A stretch of 64,000 nt of DNA from NCBI RefSeq assembly GCF_001540865.1, contig NC_033628.1, positions 124,001 to 188,000 of the forward strand, written 5' to 3'. This DNA is from Ananas comosus (Eukaryota > Streptophyta > Magnoliopsida > Poales > Bromeliaceae). A model generated the notes under the pieces. The model made no database searches. It saw only the letters and a list, made by a program, of their open reading frames with translations, and was not told the origin of the DNA. This document shows, in pieces, positions 1 to 10,012 of this stretch. Numbering within the stretch: the first letter of the stretch is position 1; the number at the start of each line of letters is the position of its first letter. The position numbers and the translations under genes are program-made.

Positions 1-58
1 TCAGGTGACCTGATTCAAAATACGGCATAGTTCAGATAAGGTCTAGACATCTTTACCT

Positions 59-59
59 G

Positions 60-94
<35 letters not shown>
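59..94. repeat. poly(A) tract
   Basis: An uninterrupted run of about 36 A lies just downstream of the stop codon of the first minus-strand gene. It may be a simple repeat or the tail of an unrecognised retroelement; no SINE body is visible in the 58 bases to its left. Confidence 0.9.
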
Positions 95-100
<6 letters not shown>

Positions 101-110
101 TAAAATGTAA

Positions 111-2836
111 CTAACTAGACACCTTTTGCTTCTTGGCATTCTTTTTTGACGAATTGAAATCATCGTCGGAGCTGTCGGCCTTGCGTTTCTTCAATGACTT
201 CGCAGAGTCTTTCGAGTTTGTTACCTTGACTTTTTTGACTGAGCTGGTAGCTGTTTTCTTCACAGAAACTACTTTAACAGGCGAACCTGGCTTCATTTGC
301 CGGTTCTTTAGCTTGTTCGCATAGACCTTCTTAGCTTCATCTACAGGAAGCAATCCCCACTCCATCATCCTAGAGAGAAAGACAAAATTATTTACAGGCC
401 TGAAAGTTGAAGCATATCGTGAAGTAGATAAAACATTGTGTTGAAGTAGTTAAATGAGATGTTAAAGTAGAAAAACAAAGTGTTATCGTCTCAGAAAAGG
501 AGAAAAAGGTTAACAAACTGTAAATGAGAAAATTTAAAGATTATATGATACATACAACATCATACCATTAAGGAAATGAAAAGAGAGTTACAGAACACGA
601 ATTTCATAGAACTAAACAGAATTGAAACTACAATAAATAGATTTGAGAGTGTAAAAGGACTGCTTCAAAACAAAGCATTCAAGACCATTCATTATACTCC
701 AAAATGTTTGTATACTCAACAATCATATAGGCAGTATGCGGTACCTTGGACATCTGCGTACTCTTTCTACACTTCAGAAAGATTTTGAATCTTATGGCGA
801 ATTATGCATTGCTTTGGAGGAAACTAGACTAAGCAGTCAAAGAAAAGGAGCATATAATTATAAACAGAAGTGAAACATGGTTAATACGACGCCGACTGGC
901 CTGGGAAAGCTACTGCGGTTACGCAAATGAAAATTATAGGTTATTTCTAATAACATAAGGTGGACCTTGGAGTGCACAGAAGATCAGCATTTCATAAACA
1001 AAAACTTGTAGCTGACCAACAACCGTGTACTATCTCACAGCACCCGTTATTCTCGAAGGAAAAAGGAACTCTAGTTGTATAGGCTGATTGCGTTGTTGCT
1101 AAATTGAAGAGCTTGCAAGAGGTCAACTTGTCAGCTTATCAGGATAGATTTATTACCATTAGGAGTTTTCTTACAATATGGCATTCATGAGTAAAACAAA
1201 GGAAATTTCACTCTCGCAAGATTGATTCAACCATCAGCATAACTCTACCCACAACAAGGGAACACAGAGTCAACTATCTATTACGCATCATCAAATACCA
1301 TTCCATTTGTGTAAGCCATTAGCATGCAAAATATTCCATCAGTATATTATTCCTTTACATCTCAAAACTCACCAGTCACCATGCGTCTCCTTATTGAATT
1401 TTCCTTCAACCAAAACAGTCCTAGGCATTAAAAGGCTCAGAAAAGAGGGAGAATTCTCCTAATGGACAAGCATTTCAAGGTCAAAAGCATGCGAAAAACA
1501 ATAGCAACAGGAAGCGCGCTAAAAAGAAACTGACTAGCAAGCACATTCATGATGGCAATATTGCAACAGCACTGACACTTAAAAGAGTTTCCACAATCTT
1601 TTTTCATCTCGTTATGGTGAAAAATAAAGAGTGCAATAAAATGTCCTAGAGATTAATTAAAAATGTTACAGCTACAAAATGTTAACCAACACTTATTATC
1701 TATATAAGGAGGGAAATCTCACCAAATTGTGGCCATCTCACTGTTGGGCAACTGCTGATAGAGTGACTCATAGAAAATCCTTAATGGATCTCTCTGCAAG
1801 TGAAAGGATATTGGGGGTCAAAACCCAGCAATTGAGTTTTCAATGAAATATATAAATAAACAAAACACCACTAATCAACATTGCGAGGGACTCAATACTT
1901 CTTCTGGAGGATCATGCTTCTGCCCAGGCAAATCAAACACCTTCCTCTCCTTCTTCTCCTTCTCCTTCTTCCCATTTGCGACTGATCCTTTCTTCTTCCC
2001 TTTCTTCCCCGCCACCACCTTCTTCGCCTCTTCCTTCTTTCTCTTCTTCACCTTCTTTTTCGCGACCTTCGAACAAACAACAGAGCGACCAAAATCAACC
2101 AAACATTACGGCATCAAACAAGAGAAAATAAACAACAATGCCAAGGCAACACCTTGAAATCATCCTCATCATCTTCTTCAGAATCTTTGGGCTCTTCTTT
2201 CTTAACTCTAGAGGGTTTTGCATTGCTCTTCACCACCCCTTTTTTATTCATAATTTCCTTCAAAAAATATATATATATAATAATAATAACACGTTTTCAT
2301 CAATACAGAACAAAGCCCAATTCCAAAACGAGCTAAAGAAATAAAATGAGCCTAACTACAAAAAAAGAGGAAAAAAAAGGAACCAAAAAGTAGAAATCGT
2401 CGTCAGCATCATTGTTTCCTTACAATGCATGAGAATACAACAAATGGAATCAATAGAAATTCCCCAAATTAACAAACCCAATTCCCATAAGAGCTAAAGA
2501 AATAAAACGAGAAACATTAAAAGCAATGAACCAAATACTAAGGCATTAAACAAGAGAAAACAACAATGCCAGGGCCAATACCTCAAAATCATCACCATCA
2601 CCATCTTCTTCTTCGTTCTTAGCTTTAGAAGGTTTCGCATTGTTCTTCGCCTCCCCCTTCTTCATGATGTTCCCCTTCAAAACATAACAGCAACACATAC
2701 TCACCATCATCCATTACGATACCAAAACCCAATTGTCAAAATAGCTTAAAAAATCGACCTTTGGGATCTTAAAGTCACCTTATTAGGGTTTATGGGTTTC
2801 TTCTTGTTGGCTCTGTTTTGAGCAAGGGGAACATGG

Positions 2837-2867
<31 letters not shown>

Positions 2868-2970
2868 TTCCTTCTACTTTGGACCCCTCCTCCTTTACGA
2901 CCCTCGAAAGGGAGGCGGCGATGGGGACGTCTTCGTCGTCGTCCTCCTTCGCGGGCTTTAATGGTCGCAA
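111..2970 (-). CDS. Lys/Asp/Glu-rich nuclear-type plant protein, six exons, function unknown
   Basis: Minus-strand exons by GT/AG and frame: 2970-2779, 2674-2582, 2257-2153, 2066-1899, 1793-1723, 369-111; phases join cleanly to about 295 aa. Exon 1 encodes an acidic N-terminus with a run of about ten Asp. Exons 2 and 3 are duplicates of each other. Exon 4 is almost pure Lys/Glu/Ala and ends KVFDLPGQKHDPPEE. Exons 4-6 then join into a conserved-looking block, RDPLRIFYESLYQQL followed by MMEWGLLPVDEAKKVY, and the tail is again Lys/Ser-rich with nuclear-localisation-like clusters. I recognise the composition of a chromatin or nucleolar plant protein but cannot name a family. The first intron-exon ORF has no in-frame ATG; the best candidate is a TTG at 2970-2968, so the start is uncertain. 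The intron at 370-1722 holds no gene that I can see. Confidence 0.72.
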
Positions 2971-3676
2971 GAAGAGAGGAGCGAGAGGGTTTTGTTTTTT
3001 GGGTGTGGGGAGAGAGAGGTAGAGATAAAGAGCGAGGAGGAGCGAGCGATTTCAAAGTAAAAGTTTTTTTTTCTTTTTTCTTTTTTTTTTGGTGTTGAGC
3101 GGGGGGAAACAGAGGTCGTTTGATTTTGATCGGACGGTTGACAGGGCTTATCGAAGAATTTAGGTTCATAGGCCTTTTGGGTCATCTTTTTTCTTTTTTA
3201 TTTCCAATAAACATAGATAAAAAAAACAGAGTAAAATTTTAAGTCATGAAGGAGAGATCTCCCTAAAAGTGGCTAAGTACTGCCATTTGTGCTCTTTGAG
3301 AAAACTATTCTTACAATATTTTGTGCACAAATATTAATGCACATTAATATTTTATGCACATTAAGAGACCTGAAAAATCTCCATCTTTTTTACACAGTTT
3401 AGCATTTATACACACATTTTATTTTATAGTCGAAGACCTAATTTATTCTTCCAATTATGTAGTCATTCTACTCTTTTTCTGGTAAAATGCTTTGTCTTTT
3501 TAACGGGCTTTCCAAAACATTAAAGATCTATTTTGTAGTTGAAGTTAAAATTTTTGTTTGAATTTAAAGTAGAGTATATACAAATTACTGTTAAAGTAAA
3601 TAAGTACAGAAACCATGTCACATAATCGGAACAAAACAAAGACTATGTACATATTGTATATATTTTATCTAAGAAA
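2971..3676. other. intergenic / probable 5' flank of the Lys-rich gene
   Basis: Pyrimidine/purine-rich sequence lies next to the upstream gene, followed by AT-rich DNA. No coding frame with plant-protein character was seen on either strand. Confidence 0.5.
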
Positions 3677-4941
3677 CTAATACGACCTCCACAACGGCCT
3701 GAACCACTGAGAGTGAAAGTTCGATTGATAAGAGACCAACACGAGCAGCAACACCACCACTGCAGCCACCCCCCATGGCGAGCCCTCGGACCGGTGCACA
3801 GCCTCTTGATTTGTCCAAAATGATGGCCGGCGTATAAACCGTCCGTATTGATCCCACCAAACGTATTTGGCCGCGAACACTAGTCCGATAACAATGACAG
3901 CGAGAAGTAAGTGCAACCCAACCTTTGCATGACGCTTTTGTTCCTCATAATCTACGTACCTGTTAGTTAAGCATTAAAAATTAAAACACCGTTTTCTAAC
4001 TGCTTAAAAGGTCAACTTTAAAATACTTTGACCAAAGATACTAGCTTTGAAGGAGCTTTAGAACTAGCTCTTTGATGATTCAATATGATGAGTGGCCTTA
4101 CAGCCACAACCTTGCCATAGTAATAGTATTAGAAAAGCGTAGCCTTAAAACACTTCTAGTATATCTCTAAAGCATCAAAAAAGATGTTTCCAACCTATCA
4201 TGTTTGCCCTATTTTTTGTTTCTGCTTTCAAATTCAGCAATAGAAGATGAAAATGAAATAGCCATATCTCATACATAAATGCTTTATTTTGGTACTTAAA
4301 TTTACAAAACTCTAATTCGATACTTTTATTTTTATTGTAAAAAACTTATCAAATATACTTAGATATAATAGTGCTATTCAAACAACACTACTCTAAAATA
4401 AGTCCAAATAGACCCCAAGTTACTAAACAAAATGATGTTTGGCATGGCTAAATACAGTACAATATTAACCTAAACTCATTAACAAATTAACTGCTTCACA
4501 TAATTCGATCCAAACTGTTGTCTTACTCCAATATCTACTGAGACTGTTTGCACTAACAAAATGTCCCACAAAAATTCTATTCTCATTTACTATTTCACTT
4601 TTTTTTTTTTTGCAATGTTACTGTTTTAATAACTGGGTAAAAAAATTATCATCTAGTTAAATAGATAGAGATCATCCATGATCAGAATAGAGTTTTTACA
4701 GTACAGTTTGTTAGTGTGTCCTTCAACCGAATTTAAAAATATAAATCATGACATGAATGATATATAGTCTAGTATCGCACGTAGTTCACACGTACCATGA
4801 GAGCCAGAGGAAGAAGGAGACGATGGCGAAGATGATGAGGAGAGGGGGAGGAGGAAGGGAGAGGGAAGAGAAGGTCTGCCCCTTCCACCCATGCTTCCAT
4901 TCCGGCCCTCTCCTCTCCCCCGTCAACCACCACGAATTCAT
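3677..4941 (-). CDS. small three-helix membrane protein, plant-specific uncharacterised family
   Basis: Two exons: 4941-4796 (ATG at 4941) and 3959-3677. The donor is TG|GTACGT, the acceptor is CAG|G, and the intron is phase 2. The product is about 142 aa. The N-terminus has RGPEWKHGWKGQT, then SSLSLPPPPLL leading into a first hydrophobic helix (about residues 33-48). A charged loop DYEEQKRHAK precedes a second helix (LLLAVIVIGLVFAAKYVWW). An amphipathic Arg-rich loop leads to a third helix in SPWGVAAVVVLLLVLVSYQS and a short tail. No signal-peptide cleavage site is obvious, so these helices probably stay in the membrane. The last helix closely matches the gene at 16603 on the other strand, so the two are paralogues. 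I recall similar plant hypothetical proteins but no known function. Confidence 0.78.
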
Positions 4942-4988
4942 GATATAATATATCTATCACTTCTATAACTTCTACTACTTATAATCCA

Positions 4989-5028
<40 letters not shown>

Positions 5029-5394
5029 GCCACTGGTACACTAGTAGAGGGTGCTGCAGATATGTTTTGATAGAGTCGTTAAATATACATGGGGAATTAA
5101 GGTGGTGGGTGTGGGGGAATATTGTGCGCGTGTGTAATATATATATGGGATGGTGAAAGGTGGTGTGGGAATATGATGCCAAAGCTCTTTATTAGTCCAT
5201 AAGTGTGTGGATGGTTGTAGAAGGAAGGAATTTTAGGCTACTGCTTTATGAGATGCCGATGAGCATGGCCCTTACATATATTTTTTTCTTCCCCCTGTTT
5301 TTCTTCGCTCGTGTACATAGATGAGGCGGTGCGGAGTGACTAAGCAGATGCGGGGGCCCTTGGAGAATGACACATCTCACTCTGCGATACGTTG

Positions 5395-5434
<40 letters not shown>

Positions 5435-6023
5435 GTGGTGAAAAACTTGGGGTATAAATATATATCACGTGAAAAGTTTGATCGGAAAAGTTTTTTCTGC
5501 ATACTAGATACATCCAATGTAATTAATAATGATCATTAAAATTTTATGCGGGTATAAATAAGAAAGAAAAAACTTGTTTTTGTACTTTTTCCTGCAGGTG
5601 CAGGAATGAAGCAATTGATTCAAGGTTGGAGCACATTCGCAGTCGAATCCAACACGGCTGCAAATCAAAACTCACTGAAAGGCCGAGGAATAAATAAATT
5701 AGAATCATCTCCCAGAGACTTCAGAATAGATGGATTTACGGCAAATATTTGTTAAAAAGCAGCCATCGGATTAAACATCCAAACTCTAACAGCAAAAGTA
5801 TCAGAGCAGAAGCCCACATGTATCTGCTTTAATCCAGCAACAGAAACTTATTGTAGCGCGAACAAAAAGGAAACAATATCATTCTCTCTGTTTTGATGTT
5901 AACAGATCTGAACAATCTTCAAGAGCAAACCGGAAAATAGTTGCAGAGGCATTCTGCGAAAAATAAAACGAGGACAGTTTAGAATCCCTATCAGAGTCTC
6001 CGGATGCCGCATGCCCCGTTCTT
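4942..6023. other. intergenic with (ACT)n, (GA)n and a CACGTG
   Basis: The region holds an (ACT)n trinucleotide run (about 4986-5021), a (GA)n run at about 5397-5431 and a CACGTG core at about 5467. The right part is presumably the 3' UTR/flank of the ATP synthase subunit e gene. No coding region is supported. Confidence 0.5.
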
Positions 6024-7758
6024 TCAGTGATGACCCTTCGCCTCGGCCTTTTGGTGGGACTTCGCCTTCGACTGGAGGAAGGGAAAGATAGGAACACACC
6101 AATTAGATCTTACAACAAAAGTAAATACAGAAAGGTGGCTTTATTACACATTAAACTCCAGTTCCCCATCTATAAGTCGTTTCACTGTGTCTTCAGACTG
6201 TTCCGATCTATGAATTCATAACTTAAGTGCAGGATTCCAATTGAAGCAAAAATTTATGCAGGAGGTATTCGAGACAAAAGGTCAGAGGGCAACTGGGAAT
6301 TAAATTTTGATGTAGAGCATTCCATGATTTTGCTCTTCTTTTTCTGGTAAAAGCTAGAGTCACTAGTATACAGCAAATCGACATCACAAAAGAGGTGCAG
6401 AAAGTGGTTCTCATATACTAGAGGCAATAATCAAGAAGTAAAGGATCTTCATTGAGAAACTTCCGAAAATAGTTAACAAATAACTAGTGAAAATTACTGC
6501 TCCACCTTTATATATTTTGTTTTTCATGTTATAGCTCTTTGTTGTTTACCATTAGTTGTTTAACGCTTCTTAAGTGCCCGCTCCTTCCATTGCTTTCTCT
6601 AGTTTTTATCTGTTTGTCCATTCTATTTGAGAACGAAGGAAGGTTGACACAGGCATCGGGATGATTACTCCACCACACACACAAAAACCACCTTTGCCAA
6701 CATTGAAGTTGCTTTGTTAATTATGCTAGCCTTGCCATTTCATTCTTGTCGGCCTTCCTTACATTTTCTTGTTCGTCTAGTGTTTGTCCACCACACTGGT
6801 ATAGCTATTTCATGACAAACCTCAGCAATCCCATACCGGAAGATGTTAGGAAAGTACAGGGGTCCAGATATGCCGAGATTGACAGCGTAACTAATGTTCT
6901 AAAAAAAAGAACCCTTCCGATTATAGGTGCCAGGTCAGTCAAGCCACTGCATAACACATGCAGTAGATGGATGCATACGAGGACACAAGTGGCGTTTACC
7001 ATGAAAAACAAAAGAAGTTTTATAGTGCCTATAAATCACTAAAAAGTAAGAACCTACAAAGGGTGCCTGCGGTGGTTCATAACCCAGAGTGTTCATCTCA
7101 TCATACACCAAACAATTACTGATCAAGGGATATAGAGGGGATACATGGGTATACAAGAGACTGTCGCACCATTATCATTATTCAAATCTTACACATTCGT
7201 GGACAAATTGCGCTTCCAATTCACATTCTTCATTTCCAAAACTTGATCCTTAGACTTGCAATTGAAACCAAGGCATACAATGCTAGCTTAACCCCTCTAA
7301 ATTATTGCTCACTGACTTGGTAAGTTTTAAGAAACTTGGATCAACTATAGCTTGTTTCGGCCGTGGTAACTAAAGGATTCATCGTCATAATTAGATATGC
7401 TAGACATGCCTAGTATCAAAAGTAGCCACATTAAGATATTTCTAAGAACAAAATTGAACCTAAACTTCCACCCAATCTATACACCTCATTCCAAGTCTAA
7501 AACCGAAAAGAGCCATATGTGTGATGGAGACTTAACTCATCACGAGTTCATCAACAAGAAACGCAATTTTGGGATCACTAACGAACTAATCCAAATATAT
7601 CATTCAATAATACGGATTTAAACTGAAATGGAAAGCGATAAATCAGATCGGTGATGATTAGGGCTTTACTCGGAGGTAGGAGAGCTTGATGCTCCCATAG
7701 ACGACCCCAAAGGTGAAGGCCGAAGCACGAGCCACCTATGAAAGCCATGAAAGAGCAA

Positions 7759-7799
<41 letters not shown>

Positions 7800-7853
7800 G
7801 GGGCTTACGAAGGCGAGGGTGCTAACGCCGGAGTAAGGGCCGGGAACCGCCAT
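6024..7853 (-). CDS. mitochondrial ATP synthase subunit e homologue
   Basis: Three short exons, each too small to stand out alone: 7853-7809, 7735-7670 and 6071-6024, with 45, 66 and 48 nt, all phase 0 and GT/AG bounded. They give a 52-aa protein starting MAVPGPYSGVSTLAF, with VARASAFTFGVVYGSIKLSYL in the middle and a Lys/His-rich end (SKAKSHQKAEAKGHH). The middle is one membrane helix with a Gly-x3-Gly type face (FGVVYGSIK), as in F1Fo ATP synthase subunit e, which helps form ATP synthase dimers in the inner mitochondrial membrane. The plant homologues I remember have the same length, the same PGPYSG start and the same AKAHH-like end. The first intron is mostly a (GA)n run, and the second, about 1.6 kb, holds no gene. 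A telo-box lies just upstream, as is common for plant housekeeping genes. Confidence 0.88.
7764..7798. repeat. (GA)n microsatellite inside intron 1
   Basis: About 17 GA units fill most of the 73-nt first intron of the ATP synthase subunit e gene. On the coding strand it reads (TC)n, serving as a long polypyrimidine tract before the acceptor. Confidence 0.9.
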
Positions 7854-7905
7854 GGGAGAAGGGGAGAGAGAAGGAGAGAGAGGGAGAGAGAGGATACGAG
7901 ATGCG

Positions 7906-7914
7906 AAACCCTAA
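7906..7914 (+). promoter_or_regulatory. telo-box (AAACCCTAA) upstream of ATP synthase subunit e
   Basis: A perfect AAACCCTAA lies about 55 bp upstream of the minus-strand ATG at 7853. Telo-boxes are common in promoters and leaders of plant translation and energy genes; the regulatory role here is inferred. Confidence 0.55.
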
Positions 7915-8284
7915 TGGAAGGACTGGTTCGGGAGAAGGGAGCTTTGACTCCCACGGTGAAACTATTACGTAGACCGCGCCTTGTGGTCTACCACGTCATC
8001 CTCTTTTTTTTTTTCGATAAATTGCACCACTAGTCCTTGAGCTTTTGTTTAATTTTAATTTTGTTCCCTCAAACTTTCAAATTCAATGTTACTCGTCCCT
8101 GGACTCTTTTAAAGAAATTTTGAGAATTAGGTAGCACGCAATCTGATTCATTCAATAAGGAGAAATGATCTAAGTGATACAGGATGAAAGCAGCTGGGGC
8201 TTCTGGAGAAAAGAAGGGAAAACAAAAAAAAAGAAAACAGAAGAAAGATTAAGATAACTAGAACATTAAGAAGAGAACAGGAAA

Positions 8285-8715
8285 AAGGCTAAAGGCACAT
8301 GTGACTCGAAATGTAGAACCCAGGTGAATCAGAGGTGCGTGGACCACTCGCGCAACAAAAGCTTTAGCCTTTCTGAAGACTGATTTACATTGTGTAACTT
8401 TTCCTGAAAGATGATGTGATTCCTTTCCGTCCATACGACCCACCAAGTTCATGCTAGGCAGGTTAAGCCTTTAGTTCTCAAAGTGGCGTCGGTGATGCTG
8501 GTGGTTTTGGTCCATAGATCTCAGACATTCCTAATGGTATTTGCCAGAATAACCTCGCCCGCTGAGGTAAGTAGAAGGTAACGAATGAAGACACGGTTTG
8601 AGAAAAGATGGTCGCAGTTTTTCATGGGAGAGGCGCAGAAGACGCATTGTTGGTCCACTAATAGTTCTCAGATCAATAGTCTGTCAGCAGTGGGTAATCT
8701 TTTACGTAGCAACAA
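8285..8715 (-). mobile_element. LINE / non-LTR retroelement remnant (zinc-binding reverse-transcriptase domain)
   Basis: Read on the minus strand in one frame, this gives LPTADRLL, then VDQQCVFCASP and NCDHLFSNRVF, and later TWWVVWTERNHIIF, interrupted by several stops. The CxxC...CxHLF pattern after an LPTADxL start, with a distant WxxWxERN motif, is the signature of the zf-RVT region near the C-terminus of plant non-LTR reverse transcriptases. The copy is decayed and 5'-truncated, with no tail or target duplication recognised. It is a fossil, not an active gene. Confidence 0.7.
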
Positions 8716-9755
8716 CCAGATAAAAATTTTAATTTTGATCGGTATTTTCATCCGCCAGATAAAGATACTAGCCGAGTCCTTGTGTCCTCAGTCGGTGACG
8801 AATCATATGTATATTTACTATTAGTTATTATTTTCATCCAGCTCATCTATATATTTATGTATCAAAACTTTATCGACCATTTTTAGTTTTTTTTTTTTTT
8901 ATTATTATTTTTTAATTTAAGTTATTAAAAAGGAGATTAAGAACTAAAAGATTTAAAATGCACAGAAATATAGATGGACTAAATACAGACAATAATGTTT
9001 ACTCCAAAACAAAGACTAAAAAAGAATTTGTTATAAGTTCTAGTTTCTGATGTGAAAATTTTGCAGAACAAAATGACGAAGGAATTTGCACTCAACTATA
9101 GCCCTCTCAATTCATGAACAGTACGAGTCGCACCAACAAAAGTAACAAAGGAATATGCCCCTAAAATTTATTTATGCAAAATCAACAGCATTGCAAGAAA
9201 GAAACTAGAGTTGCCCACTGCAAAAGAAACATCAAGAAGATGTTGAAAATTTACATGATTACAAGCCTTGAAATAAGCCACAAAAGTCATCTTTACATCG
9301 CAAGGAAACCCAATTCTAACAAAATCTAATCTAGAGTGAAAATTTCCAGAAACAGCATATGCATCTGTAGCTGTCAATGTCTCCTTATGCTAGCCTTTCT
9401 CTCCGAGTATTCGTCATACTATATAGTTTTGGTGTAGAAATTCGAATCAACTTTGCCATTTCCTATCTGAAACTGCAAGCATTGAACATGTTAAATTCCA
9501 TCGCGAAAAGACCAAATTCCAATGATGTGACGATCGAGGAAATCAATGAGAGGACCTCTCAATCGACAAAGACTTTTACCAAAAAGAAGCAATACGAGTA
9601 GAAAATATTAAATGTGCATCTATATTACTCGACGTATCTTGGAAGGACTTATCTTGGAGAAATTAACAGTAAACTAGAAGATCCTTTCTCGAGTAGGATA
9701 ATGAAATTGCAAAGCTAAAACAACATTTATGCCGCAAAACACAGTGTCAAACATA

Positions 9756-9796
<41 letters not shown>

Positions 9797-10012
9797 CGTC
9801 TAAGCGCACAAATGAGAAAAACTCATACAAAGTTTACTAGGTTTGGAGATGCCGTGCAAAAGTTTCCCAAGCGTAATTGACCACTAAATCTCTTAGACAT
9901 TTACAAAATTTGTAGCCCTTATTGAATGCTTACGAAATGCATGAATAGTTGCAGTCAGTTGAGCATAATAGTATATAAGAACTTAAAAAGGAAAATAAAA
10001 TGGAGACTTTAC
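8716..10012. other. intergenic, AT-rich, with (GA)n
   Basis: No coding frame is supported. A (GA)n run lies at about 9763-9791. The right end should contain the last coding exon and 3' UTR of the IQD gene, but I could not identify that exon. Confidence 0.5.

Noticed and set aside
7713..8033. Plus-strand frame with Arg-Glu repeats
   Set aside because: It is a translation of (GA)n and the reverse strand of the ATP synthase subunit e exon.
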